A stretch of DNA of 62,904 nt, from positions 1-62,904 of the IMG/VR virus record IMGVR_UViG_3300034168_001612; one strand, 5' to 3'. This DNA is from a virus. A model generated the notes under the pieces. It saw nothing but the letters and a program-made list of their open reading frames with translations, searched no databases and had not been told where the DNA came from. This document shows positions 32,655 to 39,884 of the stretch, in pieces (the stretch's first letter is position 1; every line of letters begins with the position of its first letter). The translations under genes and the position numbers were made by a program.

Positions 32655-33194
32655 ATGAGTGGTAAAAAAACGGATTGGAAATCAAAATATTATGAATTAC
32701 GCTCCAGGCATATAAATGCAATGGATGTCAGTTTTCGTCTTGGATTTCAAGAAGGACTTAAGGCGGCTGAATTGCAAAATATGCAAATGCAATTACAACA
32801 AGCTCAACAGTCTGCTGCTGCAGGAATGGCTGCCGGCGGTGGAATGCCACCAGAAGCCATGGGAGGCGCTCCGGAAGCAGGAGGTATGCCGCCGGAAGCT
32901 ATGGGAGGCGAAATGCCACCAGAAGCCATGGGAGGCGAAATGCCGCCTGAAATGGGAGGCGCTCCGGAAGCAGGAGGGGAAGAAATTCCTCAGGAAGAAG
33001 AGGAACCAGAGGGTGATCCTCTAGATTCTACTATTAGTGAATTAGAAACTCTTGTGTCTAAAAATGAAAAAATTGATTTTTCTAAAATGCTCAAATCTTT
33101 ACACAGATCCGGCACTAAAAAAAATATTCCTGAGCTATCGGAAAAACATAAAAAAATTGATGATATAATTAAAAAATGGGATGAAAAGAAGTAA
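32655..33194 (+). CDS. Portal-linked protein with MPPEAMGG repeats
   Basis: A 179-residue protein with AGGAGA before its ATG. It starts with a basic helix (WKSKYYELRSRHINAMDVSF), a Gln-rich helix, then 4-5 copies of a GGxMPPEAMGG-type unit, an acidic segment and a charged helical C-terminus (SKMLKSLHRSGTKKNI). The unit resembles linkers in T4-type scaffold or head-internal proteins. Coupling to portal suggests a head-assembly chaperone or core component. Confidence 0.5.
   Translation: MSGKKTDWKSKYYELRSRHINAMDVSFRLGFQEGLKAAELQNMQMQLQQAQQSAAAGMAAGGGMPPEAMGGAPEAGGMPPEAMGGEMPPEAMGGEMPPEMGGAPEAGGEEIPQEEEEPEGDPLDSTISELETLVSKNEKIDFSKMLKSLHRSGTKKNIPELSEKHKKIDDIIKKWDEKK
32840..32980 (+). repeat. Tandem repeats encoding MPPEAMGG
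   Basis: Repeated 24-30-bp units (CCACCAGAAGCCATGGGAGG and variants) with interspersed APEAGG copies, in the portal-linked gene. Confidence 0.75.
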
Positions 33195-33199
33195 ATTAA

Positions 33200-33340
33200 A
33201 TGAGTACATTTAAATTAGTAATAATCTCGATCACTGTGGCGATATTTTTATTTTTATCTCAAAAACACAAAAACCTAGGATGTAACAATCCAGGATCTCT
33301 TGCTGAAAAAGTTAATTTTGGCGGAAAGAATTGTGATTAA
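33200..33340 (+). CDS. Small membrane-anchored peptide beside the endolysin (46 aa)
   Basis: A 46-codon frame starting ATG at 33200. One hydrophobic N-terminal helix (VIISITVAIFLFLS) is followed by a polar tail with two Cys (GCNNPGSLAEK, GGKNCD). The end overlaps the convergent endolysin-type gene by 4 bases. Beside a lytic peptidase it could be a holin/spanin-related peptide, but that is a guess from position; the topology also fits an exported disulphide-bonded peptide. Confidence 0.45.
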   Translation: MSTFKLVIISITVAIFLFLSQKHKNLGCNNPGSLAEKVNFGGKNCD

Positions 33341-33738
33341 TCTTTTTTTAACTCAAAATGAGGGATGTCGTTAAAGGTCTGATCTTTGGTATCAAAGTCT
33401 CCGTCCCAATCGGCACCCATTCTTATGTTTATGCCCATTGAAACGGCCAGCCCTTTAATAAAACCTGCAAAAAGATAATTCCTGCTTGTGTTATTCCAAT
33501 CAATAGGGAACGGCATAGCATCAACAGCGTGACTATAGCCATCTGGCTGTTTTATATGCTTAGAGTCCATAGTCTTGGATTTGCCTGTTTTTACATATTC
33601 TTCTTGTTGTTCTTTTGTTCTAACGCCGTCAATAATAGCAATATCAACATATTTAATTGCTTCATTGAACAAGCGCTGTATGTCAGGATGGCAAGTATTT
33701 AATTTATCCAAGGATTTTTGACCGTATTTAAATGACAT
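33337..33738 (-). CDS. M15-type L-alanyl-D-glutamate peptidase (endolysin)
   Basis: A 133-residue single-domain peptidase like the T5 endolysin. It opens MSFKYGQKSLDKLNTCHPDI, shows IIDGVRTKEQQ, the zinc-binding SKHIKQPDGYSHAVDAMPF (ligands of the SxHxxxxAxD type), and a C-terminal PHFEL with the third His. These enzymes cut the stem peptide of peptidoglycan and need a holin to reach it. The gene is on the minus strand with a late-type motif 34 bases upstream. Confidence 0.88.
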   Translation of the reverse strand: MSFKYGQKSLDKLNTCHPDIQRLFNEAIKYVDIAIIDGVRTKEQQEEYVKTGKSKTMDSKHIKQPDGYSHAVDAMPFPIDWNNTSRNYLFAGFIKGLAVSMGINIRMGADWDGDFDTKDQTFNDIPHFELKKD

Positions 33739-33761
33739 AAGCCCTCAATTGTGATATTATA
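33732..33761 (+). promoter_or_regulatory. Early-type promoter (ATGACA, 17 bp, TATTAT with extended -10)
   Basis: ATGACA at 33732-33737 and TATTAT at 33755-33760 are 17 bases apart, with the TG extension at 33752-33753. The ATG of the helicase is 9 bases after the -10 box, so the message would be leaderless. Confidence 0.6.
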
Positions 33762-33768
33762 TATATGT

Positions 33769-35274
33769 ATGATAAAGATTAATATAGAAAATCCTACGGC
33801 TTGTTTTTTAGAGAACCCATCTTCGGATGAGATTTCCAAGCTTAAGCATTGTTTGACATACAATGATACTTCGGCGGCTTTTGCTTTAAAGAACCTTAAA
33901 CAAAACAGATGGTTAGAAGCAAACAAACCCGAAACTTTTAGAATCAGAAAAGAAGAGCTGGAAAGAAAATTGAGAACTTGCATGTTACATTTTTGTTCTA
34001 AGAAAGGGAAGTACTGGTTTCATCCGGGATCTATTTCATATCTTAAAGATAGTTTTAATTTTGAGCTTAAAAATAATATCAAATATCCGGAAGGAAGAAA
34101 AATGGCATGGAAAAAACCTTTGCCATTTGATTTGTATTTTTATCAAAAAGAATCCATAGAGAAGCTCTTGGGAGCGAAGCACGGTTGTGTAGAGTTATGC
34201 ACAGGCGCAGGCAAAACTGCTATAATACTTACCTTAGCCAGGGAGCTGGGTCTTAAAACCGTCATTGTAACACCTAGTAAGTCTATTTTTTTAGAAATTT
34301 TAGAAAAGTTTGAACACCATCTTGGCAAATCAAATGTCGGAGCATATGGAGATGGTAAGAAAAAACTAGGTAAAAATCTTACAGTTTGTGTATCAAAGTC
34401 TTTAACTATGCTAAAAGAAGGGACTCCTGAATACGATTTTTTCGCCAAAGCCGATGTTGTTATAGGGGATGAATCTCACACACTTGCTGCTGAAACTCTA
34501 GAATCAGTATTCCATGGTGTATTGAAAGATGTGCCATATAGGTTCTTTTTATCTGGAACTCAAGTAAGGGGAGATGGTAAAGACGAGCTATTAGAATCAA
34601 TTATCGGTCAGAAAGTTTTTTCTTTAACCACTAAAGAGGCAATTGAAGGAAAGTTTATTTGTCCTGTAAAGTTTGTTATTTTTGAAACTACCAGCAAAGA
34701 CACTAAGAGATATGGCGATGCTCTTAAAGCAAAACGTAATCAATTCTTATATAATTCCAATATTGCAGACATTGCTGCGAAAATTGCCAATTCTGCGTGG
34801 AACCAGGCTCAAGAGTCCACTCTTATTCTTGTCGAAGAACTTGAGCAAATCAGGATGCTTAAAGATAGATTAAAAGTACCTTTTGATTACGTCCATTCGG
34901 CGGCTAAGGCTAATGCCGCAGAGTTTGGGCTAGAGACCAGAAAGGTAGACGAGACAGTGGAGGCGTTTAATAAGGGCGAAATAAGGGTCTTAATTGGCAC
35001 AAGTTGTATTGCAACCGGAACAAATATCTACCCAACTCATAATACTATAAACTGGGTAGGAGGTTCTTCAGAAGTTAAAACAAAACAAGGAGCAGTTGGC
35101 AGAAGTGTCAGGCTTTTAGAAAAAAGTGAATACAACAATCTTCACAAAAATAAGCCATATTCTAAGGTTTATGATTTTAGAGTTTCTAACATCCCCTTGA
35201 TGGAAAATCATTTACAAAAAAGAATTTCTATGTACAAAGAAACTTCTGATGATATTAAGTATATTAAGTTATGA
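33769..35274 (+). CDS. UvsW-like SF2 helicase
   Basis: Started at ATG 33769, giving 501 residues; the longer open frame runs back through the promoter. An N-terminal DNA-binding part (about 1-115) precedes a superfamily 2 core: Walker A CTGAGKTA, motif II GDESHT (a DExH variant), SGT motif III (FFLSGTQVRGDG) and motif VI QGAVGRSVRL. The architecture resembles T4 UvsW, which unwinds R-loops and recombination intermediates. It is divergent from the endolysin gene, with overlapping promoter elements. Confidence 0.82.
   Translation: MIKINIENPTACFLENPSSDEISKLKHCLTYNDTSAAFALKNLKQNRWLEANKPETFRIRKEELERKLRTCMLHFCSKKGKYWFHPGSISYLKDSFNFELKNNIKYPEGRKMAWKKPLPFDLYFYQKESIEKLLGAKHGCVELCTGAGKTAIILTLARELGLKTVIVTPSKSIFLEILEKFEHHLGKSNVGAYGDGKKKLGKNLTVCVSKSLTMLKEGTPEYDFFAKADVVIGDESHTLAAETLESVFHGVLKDVPYRFFLSGTQVRGDGKDELLESIIGQKVFSLTTKEAIEGKFICPVKFVIFETTSKDTKRYGDALKAKRNQFLYNSNIADIAAKIANSAWNQAQESTLILVEELEQIRMLKDRLKVPFDYVHSAAKANAAEFGLETRKVDETVEAFNKGEIRVLIGTSCIATGTNIYPTHNTINWVGGSSEVKTKQGAVGRSVRLLEKSEYNNLHKNKPYSKVYDFRVSNIPLMENHLQKRISMYKETSDDIKYIKL
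33773..33782 (-). promoter_or_regulatory. Late-type promoter motif TTAATCTTTA for the endolysin
   Basis: On the minus strand the decamer TTAATCTTTA stands 34 bases upstream of the endolysin start and lies inside the first codons of the oppositely oriented helicase gene. Confidence 0.6.
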
Positions 35275-36308
35275 AAAATAAAAGTAAAAAGATTAATGAT
35301 CCTGTTTTTTATAATCTAGCGAACGATATCGCTAAGATTCTAGCTAAAAACAATAACGGCAAAAAGCTGAATAAAAAGGATTTTACCAAAAAACAGAAGG
35401 CCCAAGTAGAAAGAATGATGGAGTTAGAAGAAGTTTTTAGAAAAACTATAAACTCCTATAAACAAAGTGATAAAATATATTATAAGTTTTTAATGCATAT
35501 AAAAATAGAAAAAGGCAACATCTTGATGGCAAGACCTTTTTTTAGAGAAAATTCAAAAACATTCGGAAAAGATATATCTCCAGCATTTAAAGAAGATGAT
35601 ATCGAAAAAATAAAACAATTTCATATAAATTATAAGTTTATATTGTTCGTGATTGAGAACTGGAAAGGAAACGTTCCAACTAAGGCTGTGGATGCATGGG
35701 AAGAACATCAAGAAGTAAGAAGGCAGCTAATAGAGAACAGCATGCCTATGGCTATAAACGAAGCCATGAAGTTCTATAAGGCTGTGCCTAAAAATCATGC
35801 CACTTTGATGGACATCATAAATGCCTCTGTGGCGGGGTTATGTATTGGGGCGGATAAATGGGTAGGACCATTCAGGACTGTTTTCAGAAGTGTGTGCCTT
35901 AGTCGTATGAAGAGTAATATCATGGATGTTTACAATCAAACTTTTCTTCATTATTATCCTTCTGATAAAAAAATCATTTATAAGTCTAACTTATTGAAAA
36001 GTCGTGAAAAGATAAAAGATCCGTTAGAGCTTTTAAATGCTATTAATGCCTATCTCGAAGAAAACAATGATAAGAGAGTTTTAAAAAATCACGAATTACA
36101 GAACTTATTAAATGGAGCAAGTTTGGAAAGCATAGAAGCCAACGCCACTGAGGAAGGTTTTTCAATTTACGACACTTATGTTGATGAAAACAGTGATGTA
36201 GAAAAAAATATGGAAAATTCTGATGCATTAAAACACATCGTAGTAAAAATGAAAGATTTACTAATAATAGAAAAGAAAATAATAAAACTTAAAGGGGTAG
36301 ACTTATGA
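35271..36308 (+). CDS. Sigma70 region 2-like transcription factor (candidate late sigma)
   Basis: This 345-residue basic protein overlaps the helicase by 4 bases (ATGA). Residues about 150-240 follow the pattern of sigma70 region 2: QLIENSMPMAINEAMKFYKA, then LMDIINASVAGLCIGADKWV and VFRSVCLSRMKSNIMDVYNQ, corresponding to the core-binding helices and the -10 recognition helix. The C-terminal 100 residues are acidic and helical without a clear region 4. The identification is from pattern and hydrophobicity, not from a search. It may direct RNA polymerase to the ATAATCTTTA-type sites. Confidence 0.5.
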   Translation: MKNKSKKINDPVFYNLANDIAKILAKNNNGKKLNKKDFTKKQKAQVERMMELEEVFRKTINSYKQSDKIYYKFLMHIKIEKGNILMARPFFRENSKTFGKDISPAFKEDDIEKIKQFHINYKFILFVIENWKGNVPTKAVDAWEEHQEVRRQLIENSMPMAINEAMKFYKAVPKNHATLMDIINASVAGLCIGADKWVGPFRTVFRSVCLSRMKSNIMDVYNQTFLHYYPSDKKIIYKSNLLKSREKIKDPLELLNAINAYLEENNDKRVLKNHELQNLLNGASLESIEANATEEGFSIYDTYVDENSDVEKNMENSDALKHIVVKMKDLLIIEKKIIKLKGVDL

Positions 36309-36619
36309 AAACATCCATTAATGGCAACCTAATTCTAAAGCCTTACACTAAGACTAAAGAGTTAAGAGCTACAGAGGTAGCCTCTGGGTTTGTAATGACA
36401 GCAAATAAGATCGGACTAGAATCATTAGAACTTTTAGTTGACGCAACAGTAGGACTAGGCCATAATGCAATGCATCTGCCCAAAGGTAGTAAAATTTATT
36501 TCAAGGAAGAAACATTGCATACTCAGAAATGGCCTAGACAAATTTTTGAATCAGAAGAGTTTTCTGGAGGATTTGTCGTAGGTAGTATTGCTGATGTTTT
36601 ATTTTTCGAGCATGTATAA
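36305..36619 (+). CDS. Putative GroES-like co-chaperonin
   Basis: A 104-residue protein, the size of GroES, overlapping the previous gene by 4 bases. It begins with a basic strand (NLILKPYTKTKELRATEVAS) with VASGFVM like the GroES start, has LPKGSKIYFKEE where GroES has VGDIVIF, and ends FVVGSIADVLFFEH resembling the final DILAIVE strand. The mobile loop would be around residues 15-35. Presence of a phage GroEL at 26412 makes this assignment attractive. A generic beta-barrel is the alternative. Confidence 0.5.
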   Translation: MKTSINGNLILKPYTKTKELRATEVASGFVMTANKIGLESLELLVDATVGLGHNAMHLPKGSKIYFKEETLHTQKWPRQIFESEEFSGGFVVGSIADVLFFEHV

Positions 36620-37598
36620 AACTCTAGTTATCGGAGATCCGCACGTTCAGGTATCAAATCTCAAAGATTCTCAGGAATTGATGAATTTTATAATCAAAAC
36701 TGCACTTGAAAGAAAAATTAAAGTCGTAGTGTTACTAGGTGATTTATTTCATACTCATGCTGTTAAAAGAGTTGAAGTCGAGGATTTTTGGTCAAATGCT
36801 TTTCGCAGACTTGACGAAAATGGAATAGCATGCAGGGTTCTTGTTGGTAATCACGATCAGGTAGGGTCAAAAGAAAAAGAGCAAGAAATGAATGCTCTTA
36901 ATATTTTCAATCCAGGCCCTCATGATCTAAGCGAACGAGTAATCATCAATAAGCCGCTGGTCTTGGGCAAAATCGCCTATATGCCATATCACAGTAACGA
37001 GGATGCTTTTCTCAAAGCATGTCAGGATCTTTATGATTTGGGAGCTACAGACCTCCTCGTGGCTCACCAGACATTCACAGGAGCACAGTATGAGAATGGG
37101 TTTTTTAGCGAAGAAGGGATAGATCCAGGTTTAGTACCTCAGAAGCAAATACTTAGTGGTCATATACATAAAAGTCAACAAGTAGGTAAATGCTTCTATC
37201 CCGGAACCCCTAAATGGGACACGATGGCTGATGTTAATCAAGAAAAAGGTATATGGATTTTTACGCATAATCAGCAAACGGGTGAATATGTTGATAAAGA
37301 ATTTATCTCTACCGCAGATATTGTAACTCCAATTATTTCTTATGATATTAAAGAAGGGGATGATTTACCAGAAGTTAACCCTTCCGCTAGGAATTACGTG
37401 ACCTTAGAAGGCAAGACAGCGTGGATTAATAATATTAAATCTAAACTGAAGAATTGCAACATTAAGATAAAGCCTACTGATAGAACTGCAAGCAAAACTA
37501 ACAGCAGTCTATCGATTGATAAGTATTTAGAATCAGAATTCGAGCCTATTGCAGGCATTGAAAAAGACGAACTAAAACAATTTATAATGAGCATATGA
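36612..37598 (+). CDS. sbcD: SbcD/gp47-like Mre11-type exonuclease subunit
   Basis: I start this 328-residue protein at ATG 36612 (MYKTLVIGDPH), overlapping the previous stop by 8 bases. The calcineurin-type phosphoesterase motifs are complete: GDPHV, LLGDLFH, VGNHDQ, and SGHIHKS. With the SbcC-like ATPase at 39884 it would form the two-subunit nuclease that processes DNA ends and recombination intermediates, as T4 gp46/gp47 do. Confidence 0.88.
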   Translation: MYKTLVIGDPHVQVSNLKDSQELMNFIIKTALERKIKVVVLLGDLFHTHAVKRVEVEDFWSNAFRRLDENGIACRVLVGNHDQVGSKEKEQEMNALNIFNPGPHDLSERVIINKPLVLGKIAYMPYHSNEDAFLKACQDLYDLGATDLLVAHQTFTGAQYENGFFSEEGIDPGLVPQKQILSGHIHKSQQVGKCFYPGTPKWDTMADVNQEKGIWIFTHNQQTGEYVDKEFISTADIVTPIISYDIKEGDDLPEVNPSARNYVTLEGKTAWINNIKSKLKNCNIKIKPTDRTASKTNSSLSIDKYLESEFEPIAGIEKDELKQFIMSI

Positions 37599-37957
37599 AA
37601 AACACATCCAAAAACACTCAGAGCATAGTAGAAGACATGAAAAAAATCACCATACTAACCGGTGAAATTTCTAATGTACACGAAAAAAGCCTCCTAACAT
37701 GGCCATACGTTGTGTTTGACCGGGTCAAAAACGTTGAAATAAAGTATGATCTTAGCAAAACAGCGTACTCAGATCTAGGGTATAATCTAGTCGAATTCTT
37801 TGTAACGGTGGCCGAAGAAGACAGACAAAATATTGACAATTTTGAAAAAAGATGTGACACTTTAAAAGAATGGACAGAGTCGATGCTATGGTCTGGGATA
37901 GAGGTGAGAGTTCATATAAACAAACCCTCAGAATTAGGTGAAAATGGACTTAAGTAA
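37595..37957 (+). CDS. Unknown protein in the recombination cluster (120 aa)
   Basis: Begins in an ATGA overlap with the SbcD-like gene. Mixed strands and helices (ISNVHEKSLLTWPYVVFDRV, YNLVEFFVTVAEEDRQNI). No family recognised. Tight coupling suggests co-expression with SbcD. Confidence 0.55.
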   Translation: MKNTSKNTQSIVEDMKKITILTGEISNVHEKSLLTWPYVVFDRVKNVEIKYDLSKTAYSDLGYNLVEFFVTVAEEDRQNIDNFEKRCDTLKEWTESMLWSGIEVRVHINKPSELGENGLK

Positions 37958-38585
37958 AATTGATAATGACTTTACGGATGATGAAGTAGAAAAGGTTAAT
38001 ACCTATGTATCCAATGGCTCCATTGGGCTAGAAACTATTGTAAAAGACGAACATAAAATGAATTCGCTTTTCGGCCTGTACATGGCTGGGAAAACTTATG
38101 AAGAAATTAGCAAAATATCCAGAGTCAAGAAAGATATCGTCCTTTATTTATCTGCAAAAATGAGATGGTACGAAAAAAGAATGGAATATCTTGAAGATAT
38201 TCAGCGACAAATGACTAAAAAGTTATCCTACACCCGAATAGAAAGTCTTAATTTTATTAGCGATCTAATCAATTGTCATCATAAATACTATGGAGATGAG
38301 ATTAATAGGTATCTACAAACAAATGATAGGACTATTATTGAAAATTTAGATTTAAAATCTTTAACTCAATACTTTAAAAGTATTGAAATATTAGAGAAAA
38401 TTCTAAATCCCACAAATGTGACCAAGGGCGGAGGAAGTGGGACTACTATTAACATAAACGCTATCGGATCTAAAATAGATGCAACTGATGACAGCATTCA
38501 AATTACACCCTCTAATACGGGCGATATTCTGAAAGCATTGGCAAATCTAAAAGATAAAAAGAAAAGTGAAGAGAGTGATAAATAA
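37944..38585 (+). CDS. HTH protein, possible terminase small subunit
   Basis: Started at ATG 37944 (213 residues). The N-terminal half contains a helix-turn-helix, GLYMAGKTYEEISKISRVKK, followed by long amphipathic helices that could oligomerise, and a Gly-rich C-terminal part. HTH plus helical oligomerisation is the usual plan of small terminase subunits, which is why I suggest it, but it could equally be a regulator. It overlaps the preceding gene by 14 bases. Confidence 0.45.
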   Translation: MDLSKIDNDFTDDEVEKVNTYVSNGSIGLETIVKDEHKMNSLFGLYMAGKTYEEISKISRVKKDIVLYLSAKMRWYEKRMEYLEDIQRQMTKKLSYTRIESLNFISDLINCHHKYYGDEINRYLQTNDRTIIENLDLKSLTQYFKSIEILEKILNPTNVTKGGGSGTTININAIGSKIDATDDSIQITPSNTGDILKALANLKDKKKSEESDK

Positions 38586-38588
38586 GTA

Positions 38589-38598
38589 TGATAATATA
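38589..38598 (+). promoter_or_regulatory. Early-type extended -10 promoter TGATAATATA
   Basis: TGATAATATA 30 bases before the secreted ClpP start at 38629, just after the preceding stop codon. Confidence 0.55.
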
Positions 38599-38628
38599 CT
38601 CGTACAGCTATTTTTCAAAGGAGAAAAA

Positions 38629-39606
38629 ATGAGAATGTTTCTAGCTATGCTGTTATTTGTTTTGTTTGTACCAACGACCCAAGCTAAAGAGATCGTCCTT
38701 ACTCAGGATAACTCCGTAGTATTGAATGGAGAAGTATCGGGTAGGTCTGTTTCTAAATTGATTGGTGAGATCAAAAAATTAGATGCCGAATTAAAAAATG
38801 GGTATCCAATTTATCTGTTTCTAAACACTCCCGGAGGAAGTATTCAGGCGGGGTTAGAATTATTTGAATTTGTTAAAGGTGTAAACAGACCTGTTCACAC
38901 AATCACATTGTTCGCAGCATCAATGGGGTTTCAGACAGTTCAACACTTCGGTACACGATATATCTTAGAATACGGTGTCCTAATGAGCCATAAGGCTTCT
39001 GGTGGATTTCAAGGAGAGTTTGGCGGGGAATCCAGCCAGATCGATTCCCAATACGGACTATGGCTACGAAGACTGAAGATGATGGATCAAAAAACCGTCG
39101 AACGCACAAAAGGCAAAAAGACTCTCCAGAAATACCAAGCAGAATACGATAACGAACTGTGGCTTAATGGTGAAGAAGCTGTTAAAAATGGTTATGCTGA
39201 TGAGGTAGTGACTGTAAAATGTTCTGCAGGACTGCAAGGGGAAAAAGAAGAACAAGTAAATTTCATGGGAATGAGATTTGTTGTAAAGTTTGACAAATGC
39301 CCTATCAGAACTGGTCCTGTTTCTGTTGCCGCTTCCGTAAGAACAAACAAAGGTCTTATGACTCTTGATGATTTTGTGACCAAGGGTGGAAATTTTGATA
39401 CTGATAATTGTCAAAGAAATGCTCAAGTTCAGCAGTATGGGTGGTCAAATCAAGTAACAGCTCCTGTTGAATCAGAGATTTGTGCTCTTGATAAAGGATT
39501 GAGTATTGAAAAGGTTGAACAAGCTATCCAAGAATACAGAACTAAAACCTTGACAAAAAACAAAAAAGTTATTAAGATGAGTTTTGGAAACTTTGTTTCG
39601 GAATAA
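38629..39606 (+). CDS. ClpP-like serine protease with signal peptide
   Basis: Started at ATG 38629, where AAAGGAG is well spaced; the open frame extends further back without support. Residues 1-19 (MRMFLAMLLFVLFVPTTQA) are a clear signal peptide, so the 325-residue protein is probably exported. The ClpP triad is visible: Ser98 in LFAASMGF, His121 in LMSHKAS, Asp174 in EYDNELWLNGEEAVKNG. The strand YLFLNTPGGSIQ matches the ClpP oxyanion loop. After residue 200 there is an extra domain with several Cys. A secreted ClpP is unusual since ClpP normally works with cytoplasmic Clp ATPases. Function unknown. Confidence 0.85.
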   Translation: MRMFLAMLLFVLFVPTTQAKEIVLTQDNSVVLNGEVSGRSVSKLIGEIKKLDAELKNGYPIYLFLNTPGGSIQAGLELFEFVKGVNRPVHTITLFAASMGFQTVQHFGTRYILEYGVLMSHKASGGFQGEFGGESSQIDSQYGLWLRRLKMMDQKTVERTKGKKTLQKYQAEYDNELWLNGEEAVKNGYADEVVTVKCSAGLQGEKEEQVNFMGMRFVVKFDKCPIRTGPVSVAASVRTNKGLMTLDDFVTKGGNFDTDNCQRNAQVQQYGWSNQVTAPVESEICALDKGLSIEKVEQAIQEYRTKTLTKNKKVIKMSFGNFVSE

Positions 39607-39608
39607 AT

Positions 39609-39884
39609 ATGCCAAGAATACTGTATCTATGTTCAAAATGTAACTGTGAATCTAAAAAGTTTTACAGATCCTCTGGAGGCATTTTGAATAAAATAAGTTG
39701 TGAATGCGGGGGAGAGTTGCTAAGGCAGCTCTCTTCTCCTAATCAGCGTAGTAAGATTATTGTTGACAATGGTGTACAATCAAAAGCAGTCGAAATTGAT
39801 AGAGAAATAGTAGAGATTATTGAAGATAGAGAAAAAGCAGATCTCAAAAAACGAGGAGATTCTGTAATAGAGGAATTAAAATAG
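39609..39884 (+). CDS. Zinc-ribbon small protein (91 aa)
   Basis: Four Cys in two pairs (LCSKCNCES near residue 8 and SCECGGELL near 32) form a zinc ribbon of the FmdB type, followed by an acidic helical tail. The end overlaps the next GTG by one base. The regulatory target is unknown. Confidence 0.65.
   Translation: MPRILYLCSKCNCESKKFYRSSGGILNKISCECGGELLRQLSSPNQRSKIIVDNGVQSKAVEIDREIVEIIEDREKADLKKRGDSVIEELK

Noticed and set aside
33338-33352. GATTAATCTTTT as a late-type promoter
   Set aside because: It departs from the motif at the last position and would sit at the convergent gene ends.
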